DNA of 64,000 nucleotides from the NCBI GenBank assembly GCA_015698045.1, contig BLAL01000169.1:1116001-1180000 (forward strand), written 5' to 3'. The notes below the pieces were generated by a model. The model saw nothing but the letters and a program-made list of their open reading frames with translations. It did no database searches and was not told the DNA's origin. Positions 1 to 12,303 of this stretch are shown here, one piece after another. Every line of letters begins with the position of its first letter. Position 1 is the first letter of the stretch. The translations under genes were made by a program, and so were the position numbers. Source of the DNA: Rhizophagus clarus. Its lineage: Eukaryota > Glomeromycota > Glomeromycetes > Glomerales > Glomeraceae.

Positions 1-532
1 CAATCTGTGCGACGTTGATCAAATGTTCCGAATATTCCGAATGTTTTTGCAACGTTTCTTGTTTTTTTTTTCTTTGTAAAATCTATTTTGCATATGAAAG
101 CTTGATTATCTAACTTCATTTCCAAACTGATCATTGCAAACGAATAAATAATAATAAAAAAATATATATATATATATATTTTTTTTTTTCTTTTTTTCTT
201 TTTTCTTTTTTCTTGTTTTTGATTCGTGAAACTTTGATGCACTTGCAAACAATAGAGTTTTATTTGTACAACAAAGTACAAAATTAGTAAGATCTTCAAA
301 GGGGTATCTTTATAATATTAGCCGAGCATTTTTTTGGATACGAAAATCCCTTATACTTTAATTAATCCCATCTTTTTTTCTTTTTATGACAAATGTGATT
401 TCTTACATACATATATATATATAGAGTTAATTTTTTTTTTTTTTTTCCGAAGATTTTCTAAAAAAAAAAATTTCTATTAATATATATAAAAAGAATTTTT
501 TTTTTTTTTTCTCTGATTATTTGTTGTAAATC
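1..532. other. AT-rich upstream region
   Basis: No coding potential seen. It contains long T and A runs and short TA repeats (about 164-180 and 414-422). The T-rich tract just before 533 would be the 5' leader or promoter of the PARP-like gene. Confidence 0.5.
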
Positions 533-1483
533 ATGGGTCAAAATTGTGAAATAAATGAAACTTCAATTATTCAAAATAATTTTTCCTCCTCTTCTTCACC
601 ATCATCATCATCCGTCACGAAAAAATCCCTTTCGTCCCGTTTAACTCAATTAATCCGACGTGACCCGAAAAAGAATTCTTCATCATCTAATCCTTCACAA
701 AAACCCACAAAGATTCATAAAACAGAAATGATATTATTAAACGAGACTGATCCAAATTATACTTTAGTTAAATCATTATTTAAAGGTCGACCACTTTCAC
801 AATCAAAAATTCTTGGAATATTTGAATTACATATGCCAACCAAACTTGAAAAACGTCATGAAGCTTATAAAAAAAGTTTAAGTAAAAGGACTGGAAAAAG
901 TATCGAAGAGATTACTCATAGGATGTTTCATGGTACGATTTCAAATTGTTCACCTGAAAGATTTGTTGAAGAATTAAATTATAGTCAAGAAAATGAGGAG
1001 GAAGAGGTAAAAGAAAGTTTTCATGTTGAAAGAAAATTTTGCGAAAAAAATTGTGGATTATGTGGAATAGTGCAACAAGGAAATAAAACAAAGTATACAA
1101 GAACTAAAAGTTTATTTAAGAAAAATAGTAAGTATATTTAAATATATTTTTATATGAGTGAGATTCTTTTAATGAATTTTATAATATTCATGATTTTAGG
1201 AATGTGGTTTGCAAAAGATCCGTGTACTTCACTTTATTATTGTAATGGCGTGTTGGTAAAATCTGTCAAGACTATGTTTGTAGTTGATGTCGTAAAAAAG
1301 GCTTCGAACGGAATTTTAATCGTAAATAAAGATAAGGTAGACGTATATTAATGATGTTTTTTTTTTCTTGATAATATTATTGATTTCCTTTTTATTTAGG
1401 CAACTATACCTAGATTCTTAATATTGTTTGAAATGTCAGGTAATCGTTTCAGTCGCTTTAGAAATTTTATTGCAAATTATTAA
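533..1483 (+). CDS. PARP-like ADP-ribosyltransferase domain protein, three exons
   Basis: Exons 533-1127, 1200-1336 and 1400-1483 join in frame across GT-AG introns of 72 and 63 nt, giving about 271 aa. The N-terminus (1-60) is Ser-rich and low complexity. The rest resembles a PARP catalytic fold: MFHGT near residue 131 holds the His of the H-Y-E triad, a Cys-rich NCGLCGIVQQG motif follows at 173-183, and MWFAKDPCTSLYYC after the first intron matches the G-x-Y-F-A...S-x-S-Y block with its Tyr. The final exon has IPRFLILFE where active PARPs read P-E-Y-L-I, so the catalytic Glu position appears to be Arg. That suggests a mono-ADP-ribosyltransferase or an inactive pseudo-enzyme. The start is the first ATG after a T-rich leader. 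The family call rests on motifs only; I am fairly sure of the exon structure. Confidence 0.7.
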
Positions 1484-2796
1484 AAAAAAAAAAAAAAGGA
1501 AAAAAAGAACGTATTTTTAATAATATTTTTCCTTTTTCGATATCAGAATGTTATACATGATCTCGAGAGTAATTTTATTTTAAAAAAACTTCCGGAATAA
1601 TTGTCAAGTTTTTTTTTTACAACAAATTATGGGAAAAAATTCTTTTTCAAGATGGGATATTTATAGATTAATAGATTATTAATTCACTTGATTTTAAAAT
1701 TTTAATCAAGAAATTTTGATCACTCATTCCATTTTGTTATATTTGCATTTACAGTAAATATAATTTTTTTTTTTTTTTTTTTTTTTGTAAATTTCATTCC
1801 TTTTTGTTTTTTGTTTATATTCATCATTTGTATTTGTAATATATAGTAAATTTATCAGTCTTTTCCTTTATTATTACAAGTTATATTTACTGTAAAAACC
1901 CAATCATATATTTCTTCATAAATTTTAATTATTATTTCTTCATTCTTTTAATCCGCCCAACCTTACGATCTCATTTAGTATTTTATTGATGTGATAACGG
2001 TGATGGCGTGAATAAGGTGGAAGAAAAGGAATTTGTGCGGTTTGAGATTTTTAGTATTCACATATTTTAGTGATTATATTACTTATAGTTCTTTTAATAA
2101 ATTCTTTTAAACAAAAAAAAAAAATTATAATTATAATATTCTTTAACCAAGAAAGAGTTATTCTGATTTGAATTGAGGTAATTTGCAAAAGGTTGCTGAT
2201 AAAATTTCAAATACTATGCATACAATATAATGAATGTATTATAAATAATTGATTAAATATATATAACTTCTTTTCCAAAATACATTATTTGGTTGACCAT
2301 TTCATTAACATATGAAATAAAATAGAGATACTGATATTACTACCACTTTATAATAAATATAATGTACTTATAACAGACAATATTAAATATTTCTTTTAAT
2401 GTAAAGATGATAGTAATTTTCATCATTACTATTTTATAAGATAGATACTATTAGTTATAATTTTAGCAAAGCTTCAATTTTTAACTTTTCTTTATAATAA
2501 ATAATTACAAAATGCTTTAAATATTCTTTTATTTATCTAGTTTATGAATTAAAAAAGTAATTATGTTATAAAGATTAAAGTCTATATTATTATCTACTCA
2601 TTCCGACCATTCCGTCATTAAGTTCATAACTACAAAAGTTTATAAATACAAGTTCTCTTTCAGAATACTCTAACTCTGTAAATTTATACTAAAAATATGG
2701 AAGAATGTTGGTAGAAATACAATTCCAATGGTAGAATAATTGAAATATTACACATAATTACCTACATATAATTTAACAAATTTTCGACCAAATAAT

Positions 2797-2849
2797 CCAA
2801 ACACTCCAAATACTCCAAATACTCCAAATACCCCAAATACCCCAAATAC
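2797..2849 (+). repeat. 9-bp microsatellite (CCAAATAC[TC])
   Basis: About six head-to-tail copies of a 9-bp unit reading ccaaatact then ccaaatacc, slightly diverged at both ends. Confidence 0.8.
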
Positions 2850-3444
2850 GGCAAAAAGAAGCTTAAAAATAATTGTGTAATTAGAAGCATTCGGATATTT
2901 CGGATATAGTTTTATAACTACTGACTAATGTATTTGCAAAGATAACGGACCACCCAATTCATTTTTATAATTCATGCGCAGTCACATACAAATAATAATT
3001 ATTATGCATATAACTGTGGATGACTGTATATGAAAAATTCAAAAAATGAACTTTTATGATATTACTATATATCTGATATGCGTAAAAATAGTAGAAATAA
3101 ATATCACGTCAAAAAAAAAAAAAAAAATACGATCAAAAGGTAATATCATAAAAAATTTTACGTAATATACAAAAATTGTAAAATGAATTCAAGTTGATAT
3201 AATACGTATTTCTTCACTATGATTTCATTTAAACAAATAAAACATGAATCATTTCATCAATTAAGAAAAAGATCTTTTTTTTTTCTCCTTTTATTCCTTT
3301 TATTAAGTATATCTTAATGTTCTTAATGGTAAAAATTGCAATTTCTATATACAGTATATAATGCGCTTAACTAATTCTTTATCTTTATCGCTATATATAT
3401 ATATATATGTATATGTGCTTAATTAATTTCATTAAATCCTTTTG

Positions 3445-4400
3445 TTTCTCGACTAACCAAGAAAGCGAGAACAAACATAATTCAATTATTGATTCAAAAA
3501 AAAAAAAAAAAAAATTCCTATCTCCTTATTTTCCAAAATGAAATATTATACTCTAAACCAAAATATCTAAGTGAGGTGAGCGTGAAAAAAAATTCTATGT
3601 AAAATAATTATGCAAGAATATTAAATGCAAATGAATACGTCGACGTATCGTATGTATGTACATAAAATAAAATAAATACGGTAACAACTAATCTTTTGAT
3701 CCTCAGTTAACGCTGAAAGTAGAACCCAATATAATTCGTAAACAAAAAACTTTCTTTCTCCCTATCTCCAAACAATATATAGTACACTTAACTAAAATAT
3801 CTAAATGGGCGAGTGTGTTTGATCTTGGAAAAAAAAAATTCAAGAAATAATAGGATACAAATGAATATGTCAACATATCGTAATATCGTATGTATGTGTA
3901 ATAACAACCAACACTAAAACGAGAACCAAATATAATTCGATTATTGATCAGAAAATTCAGAAAAAAAATTCCTTTTTTTCCCTGTTCTCTAAAAAGAAAT
4001 ATATCATATTTAACTAAAATATATAAAAGTGGAGGTGAGGTATTTGACTTTGGCTATATAAAAATAATTATGGAAAAATAAGGTATAACTATAGAATATA
4101 TCGACGCATCGTATGTACAGTATGTGCAATAATAATTAATCTTTTGGTCCTCTACCAACACTGAAGGCGAGAACCCAACATAATTCGATTATTGATTCAG
4201 AAAAAAAAAATTCCATTTTCCCTGTTCTCTAAAACGAAATATACCACATTTAACTAAAATATATCTAAATAAGTGAGCGTGTTTGATTTTGAAAAAAAAA
4301 AAAATTCTATAAAAATAATCACGTAAAAATAATAGAATGCAGATGAATGTGTAACTAACACTACCAAACATGATTTGATAATCAATCCAAAAAAACCTCA
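3445..4400 (+). repeat. Degenerate tandem array, about 200-260 bp unit, 4-5 copies
   Basis: The same succession of words recurs near 3452, 3711, 3909, 4152 and 4352: a gcgagaac / cataattcgattattgattc block, an A run, a ttcc...ccctgttctc block, then aactaaaatatctaa and gtgagcgtgtttga, and a cgacgtatcgtatgtatgta block. Copies differ by many substitutions and indels. No ORF is maintained through the units. Confidence 0.7.
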
Positions 4401-4643
4401 TCTCTCTCTGTTTTCCGAAACGAAATACGTGTTACGTGAATAATGTGGATATGTGTATAATGTAAAAAATACAATGAAAATGTCTAGCTAATAAGGAATG
4501 AAAAAATGTATGAATGTAAAAAAAAAAAAAAAAAAAAGAAAGAAAGAAAGAGTACATGTATATAATCTAAAAAGATAACATGTATAATAAACAACTTGCT
4601 AAAAAAATATATCTCTAATTATAGATTAATCGGTTTTTCAATC

Positions 4644-5141
4644 TTATTGAAATCCAGCGGGTAAAATTAAGGATTCGAGACTCCTATCATCGTTAAAATT
4701 TGTTCCATCGAAAAAACTTTGTTCAAAATAATTATTAGTGATTTGTCGATTATTAATTCGAGCGATTCGATCAAGAGTAGCAGTATTGTCAATCGGACGA
4801 ATTCTTAACACACGATTCTGGTTTATATTATTCACATTATTTGCAAGTCTTATGAATTGGTTCCTTTGAAAAGATGGTAAATATTGCCAAATAATATTCA
4901 TTGCTAAATCAATTAGAAGTCGATTATAAAATCGTAATCGGTAAGCTTCTCTTTTTACATTTCGGTTCATTAAATCTATGCCAGCTAATCTTTCACTACC
5001 TCTTAATTGATTTGCGAGTACTTGTACATTACGAAGTAAAAGTAACGCGCTAAAATTTGCGCGATTTAAAAAATGATACAACAATGGTGGAACAAATACG
5101 TGATTAGTTAGGATATATCGTTTAAATCGTTCCGGATTCAT
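4644..5141 (-). CDS. Orphan hypothetical protein, 165 aa
   Basis: A single uninterrupted reading frame in a region where random frames rarely exceed 70 codons. I do not recognise the family. The protein is rich in Asn, Arg and Leu, with an amphipathic Leu/Phe/Tyr-rich N-terminal two thirds (residues about 10-95) and several NN and RIxRI-like motifs later. No signal peptide, membrane segment or zinc motif is evident. The ATG at 5139-5141 follows a T/A-rich leader (on the minus strand) and no upstream in-frame ATG is close. Length, composition and lack of stops argue for a real, possibly lineage-specific, gene; there is no functional clue. Confidence 0.5.
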   Translation of the reverse strand: MNPERFKRYILTNHVFVPPLLYHFLNRANFSALLLLRNVQVLANQLRGSERLAGIDLMNRNVKREAYRLRFYNRLLIDLAMNIIWQYLPSFQRNQFIRLANNVNNINQNRVLRIRPIDNTATLDRIARINNRQITNNYFEQSFFDGTNFNDDRSLESLILPAGFQ

Positions 5142-7448
5142 TTCAATAAAAAAAATTTTTGGACAAAAAACAAAGTCAATTGAGTGCTTATGTATTTTAT
5201 TTTATAATTAATAATGACTGGTTAAATATTGACACGTATAGCGTGATAATTAGTTAGTTATACGTAATAATCACTAAAAAAAGAAACTTTAAAATAATGA
5301 ACAATGTTCGCGATTTTACAATGACAACGGAACTATTGTTATCATCAACGTTATTTTACTTTACCACGTGCAAATGAGACCCGAAATAGATAATAAATTA
5401 TGAAGAGATCGAAGAGGCTGAAAAGAAGGATGATTCATATGTATCGATGCAAAGTAAAATTGACAGTTATACAACAATTGTTTTATTTACAAATTTATTA
5501 TTATGTTATTGGGGTCAACGCGTGCAATAACAAGAAACCTTAAATTTATAACAATACATCAACAATTGATACATTGAAACAAAGGACAAAAAGAAAAATA
5601 AGAAATTTGATTGATTGTTACATTATTTCCAAAACTAAATTTATTGTACGTCTTGTCACTATTCATGTACTTAATTACTATTGTTATGTAATGTATTTTA
5701 ATTTAGCATAGACATATATATTATTTTTAAAGCCATGCATTTACGTGAAGGAAGCATGCGATTCTTTGTTTATACTTCGGAATTTGGATTAGATCGGAAG
5801 TATGCATTATATACTTTTTAGTATGTCTATGTATTATAAATAGATTAATCGTACTGTAGCACGAACCACATAAGATTGTGAATTATTGTGTAATTATCGT
5901 TAAAATTAGGGTTTTAAACAGTATATACATTATATGTGGTTTAAAATCCGTTCAAAATAAATTTGTATATTTGTTGACTTTTTAAAGCTGCTGTCAAACT
6001 AAAAATAATTTTTTTTTTTAGGTAATTTAATAATTTAGATCCTTCAAATAGATTATTTTTTTTTTTTTTTTTCTTTCATTTTGATTGATTTCCTTCCTTA
6101 TTACACTGTCATTTAAGTGAATAACCCCCAAAATAGATAAGATTCAATGATCTATATTTCAATAGGCATATAAATGGTTAGTTGAAATTTTCTAGAATAC
6201 TAAAAAATAATTTAGTAATTCCTCTTAATAAAGGAAAAATAAATAAGAAAAACTTGTAAAAAGTAAGATTTTTCGTCTCGAAATTTGATTTTAAATGGTA
6301 AATTATTGTAACGTTACACGGTCCAGTTAAAGTAAGATCCATAATCATATGGTGTAAATCCACCATCATTTTAATTAATATCACCGATAACTTAGAAACA
6401 TAGTAATAGTATAATAATTACTTTTAGCATTTTAGTGAATCAAACAAATTCATCTACGAAAAAAAAAAAAAAATTCAAAGATAACATTATAATTAAGCTT
6501 ATTACTTCATTCCTATCATTTTCGCGTGTTTCATTGATATTTCATAACGATCAAATGTAACATGTCATAATTTCTTAATTTTTATAGTTTAGGTTTTTTT
6601 TTTACGAGTACAAAAATGATCATCCTCTCCAAATTATTCTTGAATAATACGAATACTTTTTTTTTAAAAAAAAAAAATAAATAAATAAAGTAACAAACGA
6701 CGTCAAGTATGAAAAAGAGAATAAATTATGCGAAAAGTAATTATCATTGTATCGTCAAATATAATAATAATAATAAAGGTTTTCGATCGAAGTAAGAGTA
6801 AAGTTATAGTAAACGGTTTAAATAGTAAGTTGCTAAATTTATAATAAATTTTTTCTTGTAATTAAACGTAAATAATAAATTAGTTCTTATTTTTACCAAG
6901 ATATACATTTTTTCATAGTATACTCAAGTCTTTTAAATCAATTTTATTGGGCAGGGCACAATACTACGGATGCACTTGAGTCAATTGTTTGTGGTGAATA
7001 GGCTTTATAAACTTCATTTGTTATTCACTATACCTTGCTAACTTATAAACCTATTGATAGATTAAAAATTTAGCACAAACCCTAATTTTGATTAGCTTAA
7101 TTATTTATCTCGTGATACAAAATCGGAGAAGTTGATCACGTACAACAGATGGCATATCATATTTAATGAAAAAATAATTATGGTTAGCATGATGAAACTG
7201 TTAGTGAGTTTAAACGGATGGGATGAGAAACTGAGTTAGGATTCATTAAAGATTGATTTAGTATGGACTATAGAGAAATAATAATCGATTAGAAAGAAAA
7301 AAAAGCACAAACCGTTAATGATAAAATATGGTCCAAAATAATTGTTATCTAAAACAGTACCTGGTACGAACAATATTACAAATTCTTTTAAGTTATATAC
7401 AGATTACTGATCTAATGGAAAAATACTTCAATTAATTCTCGATCCATA
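5142..7448. other. Intergenic, no gene seen
   Basis: AT-rich DNA with A/T homopolymers. The 68-codon minus ORF at 6178-6384 has no recognisable motif and is not called. No RNA gene signature noticed. Confidence 0.5.
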
Positions 7449-7634
7449 CTATAAATGCCACCCAAATTATTTTAAGTAAATCCCAAATTAATTTGTACAT
7501 TTTAGTTGCCATAATTCTCAAATCCCAAATGTACAAATTACAAAATTTATATATATAATTTGTAAATTAATTTGGATTTGTATATTTGGGCTGCCATAAT
7601 CCCAAATTATTTCGGATTTGGGTGGCATCTATAA
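7449..7634. mobile_element. MITE, 174 bp, with 6-bp target duplication
   Basis: The element 7455-7628 begins ATGCCACCCAAAT and ends with the reverse complement ATTTGGGTGGCAT. It is flanked on both sides by CTATAA (7449-7454 and 7629-7634). The interior is a near-palindrome built from CCCAAATTA / TAATTTGGG and TGCCATAAT words. No coding capacity. Superfamily not assigned. Confidence 0.8.
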
Positions 7635-9452
7635 TCCATACACTTGTCAAATAACAAATGACTTGTAAAATAATTAAAACAAATGTAATCATCTGCCATT
7701 TGAATGGTGGAAAATTCATACAGTTATATATCAATATACTACATGTATTTTAAGATAAAAAAAAAAATGCAGAAAAAAAAATTTTTTTTATTATAAAATA
7801 TGTGCTGAAACTTCCAGTAGAATAGCATTATACATTGAAATTTATGATTCACAAAATAAATCTAATCCAAAAATATTAAGTGATTCATTTTTAAAAAATC
7901 CTAAAAATACAATTTGCAACTAAATTTCCAGTATTGCAAAGTATGCCTCATTCTTGCAAGTAAAAAACAATTCAGCATGAATACATTTGTATTTAATATC
8001 ATAATTAGAATAAGAATAACTAACTATTTTACTTTTTTATTTAGATGTAGTTAAACAATGTAGAATCAATCAATTTCAAAGATATGTTTTAATATTATTT
8101 TGCAATTTTTTATTTTCCAACTTAACTTATACCATAATTTTATTTATAAATACAAAAAAAGTGAAACATTTTTAGTTTTATTCCTGCTTCCCAAAAATAA
8201 GCAATTTTAGAAAATAATAAAGATAATGATCAAAAAAATTAAGAAAAAAATACTACTTAAAGTATAATGTTATACTGATCTATTAATAAATAATGATTAG
8301 TCATTTAAGATTTCTATTTTAATAATATAGATCATAATAGATTATGCTTTATAAAAAAAGAATGTCTAGAAAATATTACCTAAAATGTTTGAAATTTGTT
8401 TAATATATAAAAATTATTCAAAAAGTTGGTCAAATTTGCTATCCAGAATTTTTTTTTATACTCTTTATATTCAAAATTTAGCAGAATTTAAAATTCTAAA
8501 AAATTAAACTATATAAATTTCATATATAAAAAAATTCTGGACAAATTCTAAATACATTTTAAACAAGTTAAACTGAATAAATTTTAGATATAAAATTCTA
8601 GTTGGATAAATTTTGAATATGGAAAAATTGGATAATACTTTTAAAAATAAATAAATTAAACAATCAAAAAATATAAAAAATATAAAAGTAATATTTAAAC
8701 CTTTTTTGATATACTAAATAAACTTAAAAAGCAGGTATTTATAATATTAATTTAAAATGTAAATAATTATTGCTTATAATAATTATCATATTAACCTGTT
8801 AATTTGCTAATTATTCTTTATTATATATAAAATTTTTTTCTAGATAAATTCTGGATCTGGATAAATTCTGAACAAATACTTAATATCTAGAAATAATCAC
8901 ATTTAAAATATTTTTTAAATAATAAAAATATCTGGAATTTATATAATTATTTTTTAAATAAATTCTATATAAAATCTAAATATTTTTTTTTTATAGAAAT
9001 ATCTTCTTATATTTAAAACAAAAAACTAATAATCAATAACTATTTTTATAATAACAAATAAATATAGATGAATACTAACTTATTATTTTTTTATTAGGTT
9101 TGTATTTTAGCTTTATATGCAATTAATTTATATTTTATAAAAATAATGACTAAATATTTAAACTTCTAAAAAATTATTTAAATTTATAATAAAGTAAAGT
9201 TATTAATTAAGATTTTTAAATTAAAAACAGTAATTATTAAATAATTATAAAAGAAAAAATACTGATTTAAAATTAGAGTTATAAAATTAAAACAACTTTT
9301 ATTAAAAAAAATATATATAATAATTTTTATTTTTTAACATTTTTAAAACTAAAACTATAAAATTTATTTTAAAATCATTATGTAATAACAAAAAAAAAGT
9401 TTGTAAAAAGATAATAATTATATTTTTTTTATTATTTTTTTTTTATTTTAAA

Positions 9453-9485
9453 CTAGCTTGAAGCCTGCTGCTTCGCATCAGGTTG
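9453..9485 (-). mobile_element. Possible Helitron 3' terminus
   Basis: Read on the minus strand, a hairpin CCTGATGCGAAGCAGCAGG (stem CCTG..CAGG and TGC..GCA with one mismatch) is followed after seven bases by CTAG and then T. That is the arrangement of a Helitron 3' end (hairpin, short spacer, CTRR, host T). The body would extend to higher coordinates; its 5' TC end and any Rep/helicase gene were not identified, so this may be a non-autonomous or truncated copy. Confidence 0.4.
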
Positions 9486-9510
9486 GTATTTATTAATAAA
9501 ATAATATACA

Positions 9511-9622
9511 AATCCTAACCCTAACTCTAATTTTAATCTAATCCTAATACTAACCCTAATTCCTAACCCTAACCTTAATTCTAATCCCTAATCTTAGCCC
9601 TAATCTACCTCTAATCCCTAAC
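9511..9622 (+). repeat. Degenerate interstitial telomere-like repeats
   Basis: About 110 bp of cctaaccctaact / ctaatccctaa words, i.e. variants of (CCCTAA)n, the complement of TTAGGG, mixed with CTAAT-type degenerate units. Confidence 0.7.
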
Positions 9623-9689
9623 ACTTTTCCTTTTTTTTTATATTTAATTGTAATAATGGCTGTAATGCTGGTCAGAATTAAATGATCGG

Positions 9690-9860
9690 CATACTAATTT
9701 CCTTTTTCAGAATATTTGTAAAACCAACTGGCCAGATTTTTGCAAGGGAAAATATTTCCTTTTTTGGAATTTGTGTAACATAAATTTCCTTTTTCGGAAT
9801 AAGAAACTTCCAATTTTTGTAGGGAGCAAAATTCCTTTTTGGGATTTTGTATAACATTAT
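9690..9860 (+). repeat. Short direct repeats, TTTCCTTTTTCGGAAT type
   Basis: The word ttcctttttcggaat (with variants ttttggaat, tttgggat) recurs four times at 35-55 bp spacing, alternating with ttttgcaaggg / ttttgtaggga words. The 60-codon minus frame across it is only the repeat being translated. Confidence 0.6.
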
Positions 9861-10794
9861 GTGATAATATGGCCAATAAAAATAAGGTTACACAATTTAA
9901 ATTTATTTATACAGGTATTCTAAACGTTACAAATATTTTTAATTATATAGATATATAGATATATTATATAATTATTTTAGAATTCAAATCTTTAAATCTT
10001 TAATAATAATTAATTAAAGACTAATAAGTTTAAAATATATTAATATATATAAAAAAAATTGTTTAAAATTATTAAGTTTAATATAAGTATTATATATAAA
10101 TTATAGTATAATTAGCTATTAGTAATTATTTAATAATTTATATCAATTTTATTAAATCATACTACTATATATATAGAGATCTAAAAAAATATTAAATATA
10201 CATTATAAATAATTATAAAATTAAAAAATTATTTTATTTATTATTTTAATATCTAGTAATTATGAAAAGATAAATCAAACCTTATTTAAATTTTCTTAAT
10301 AAAACAAATTAAATGATAATAATTACACATTTCTAGATATAATAAATATTAAGAATTTAAAAAATCAAACTTTTTTATTTACATTTTATTAAATATTTTA
10401 GTATTTATTATAATTAGATTATATAATTACTACTATTTAATTTATCTTATTAAGAGAATTTGAATAAACTTTAATTTTATTTTTTACATTTTTTTTTTTT
10501 TTTCTTTTTTTGTAGTTAAAGAATATGTTTTAAAATTTAACTTTTTATAATTACTATATGCTGAAATAGTAAATAAAGTATAATTTATTAATTTATAATA
10601 TATTTAATCATATATTATTAAAAAATTAATCAGTTTATTACTTTATAATATTAAATAATTTGTTATAATATTATATTAATTAAATATATTTATAAAAAAT
10701 ATTAAATTTGCTTAAAAATATATAATAATTTTATAAAAATCAATATAATTTATAAAAATTTAAAATTATAATATAATATTAAATTTAATTTGAT

Positions 10795-11015
10795 TTGTTA
10801 AAATTTAAAATATAAATTTAAATCAAATTTAATTAAATTTACTAAAATTTAAAATATAAATTTAAATCAAATTTAATTAAATTTGCAATATAAATTTAAG
10901 TTAAATTTAATTAAATTTAATAAAATTTGCAATATAAATTTAAGTTAAATTTAATTAAATTTAATAAAATTTACAATATAAATTTAAGTTAAATTTAGTT
11001 AAATTTGTTACAACT
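10795..11015 (+). repeat. AT-only tandem array
   Basis: About five units of aatataaatttaagttaaatttaattaaatt type, roughly 35-55 bp, nearly identical from one unit to the next. Confidence 0.7.
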
Positions 11016-11279
11016 TAAATGTAAATTATATTAAAATATATAGAATTCTATTAGTATAATATTAAAGATTATATAATTGTAAAAAAAAACTATTGTATTA
11101 TATAATATTATATTTTTAATGAGTTTATAATTTTTTTTATCTTATTTTACAATAAAAATATCAGAAAGTTTTGAAAAATATTAAACAAATATCAACTAAT
11201 ATTAAATATTATTTGATATCTTAAAATATAAAATAATATAACCTTATATCAATTAATACTGATTTTGTATTAACCAATT

Positions 11280-12303
11280 CCCTTTTTTACTTAAACTCAT
11301 ACATCAACAATTACCTGTAAGGCATTAGCTACGAATTCAGAAACTGTCACTTTATAAAGATTTTACTTGCCATTTCTGTAAAATAGAACAAAACAAAACT
11401 GCTCTACACCTTGTATCCTGTTCACAAACGGCATTTTTGAGATCTCAGATTTTTACACAACTAAGGGAATTTTTAGACATAACTATTACACAATTTGATG
11501 ATTTCTTAACAATCGAGCAAGTAAAGTCAGCAATCAACAGTTGGACTGGCACTTCAGAGAATTCCAGCAATTTTATAGATCTACTTACTTATGTCGCCTC
11601 TGGTAAAATAGACACAACCACTTTTCATCAGATTCAGAACTGATTCAAATGGTCAAGCTGCTGTGCAATATCCTTTTGTGCTAAACTCTTAATTAGACTA
11701 GTCTGGCTTTTCAAATTTGTATTATGGCAACAATGCTGTGATCACACTATTACTTGGAAAAAGTTAAACGGCATAATAAGAAAGTATAAAACTTCTTCAC
11801 CACTGACTAGACATCACCCCTGATCTACTCCAACATAACTAGTCAACCATGATATTATCGATTCCATTGTTCTTCACCTTTTGTAGAACCTCTATTAAAA
11901 CCTCCTCTTATAATACGCAAATAACGATTTATGAAAGCTTTACAACTTACCTTTGTATAATTGTATACGCTAATACACTCTGAAAGTTGCTTTAGTTGGA
12001 CTTATAAGTCTTTATCAGGATATATATTATAATAGTAATTTATTAGAAGATATGGATAGTTTATTGATGGTTATCTTAGGTTAATTAATGTGATGATGAT
12101 TTTGTTTATATATATTTAAGGTTTATTTAGGAATAGTTTTATTTAAAATAGATTTTATGTTAATTTTTTGTTATTAGGGTTTATGAAAAGTTCATTCATG
12201 AGTCACATCTAGTAGTGCTGGGTGGGTTTTGTATTTTGTATATAATATTTTTAGTTAAATATTTTACAATAAACTTAACACAATCTTTGAATTAAAAAAA
12301 AAA
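11280..12303 (+). pseudogene. 3' end of a non-LTR (LINE) retrotransposon, decayed
   Basis: A less AT-rich island. Around 11368-11420 it encodes C-H-F-C-K followed by a H-L-x-x-C block, the C-x2-C...H-x3-4-C motif often found after the reverse transcriptase domain of LINE ORF2. A 68-codon frame (11437-11643) continues from it and then ends. The island finishes with an AATAAA-like signal near 12270 and an A11 tail at about 12293-12303, as expected for target-primed insertion. The RT palm itself is absent, so this is a 5'-truncated relic; the call is motif-based. Confidence 0.45.

Larger units (their letters stand above)
1484..4643. other. Intergenic, AT-rich, repeats only
   Basis: No gene is supported. 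The short minus-strand ORF at 4189-4401 lies inside a repeat array and is low complexity. Local features are a CCAAATAC-type microsatellite and a degenerate tandem array, both listed separately, plus many A and T runs. Confidence 0.6.

Noticed and set aside
4189-4401. 70-codon Phe-rich minus ORF
   Set aside because: Lies within the degenerate tandem array and is not maintained in the other units.
9694-9876. 60-codon minus ORF with SEKGN repeats
   Set aside because: Translation of the TTTCCTTTTTCGGAAT repeat; no gene context.
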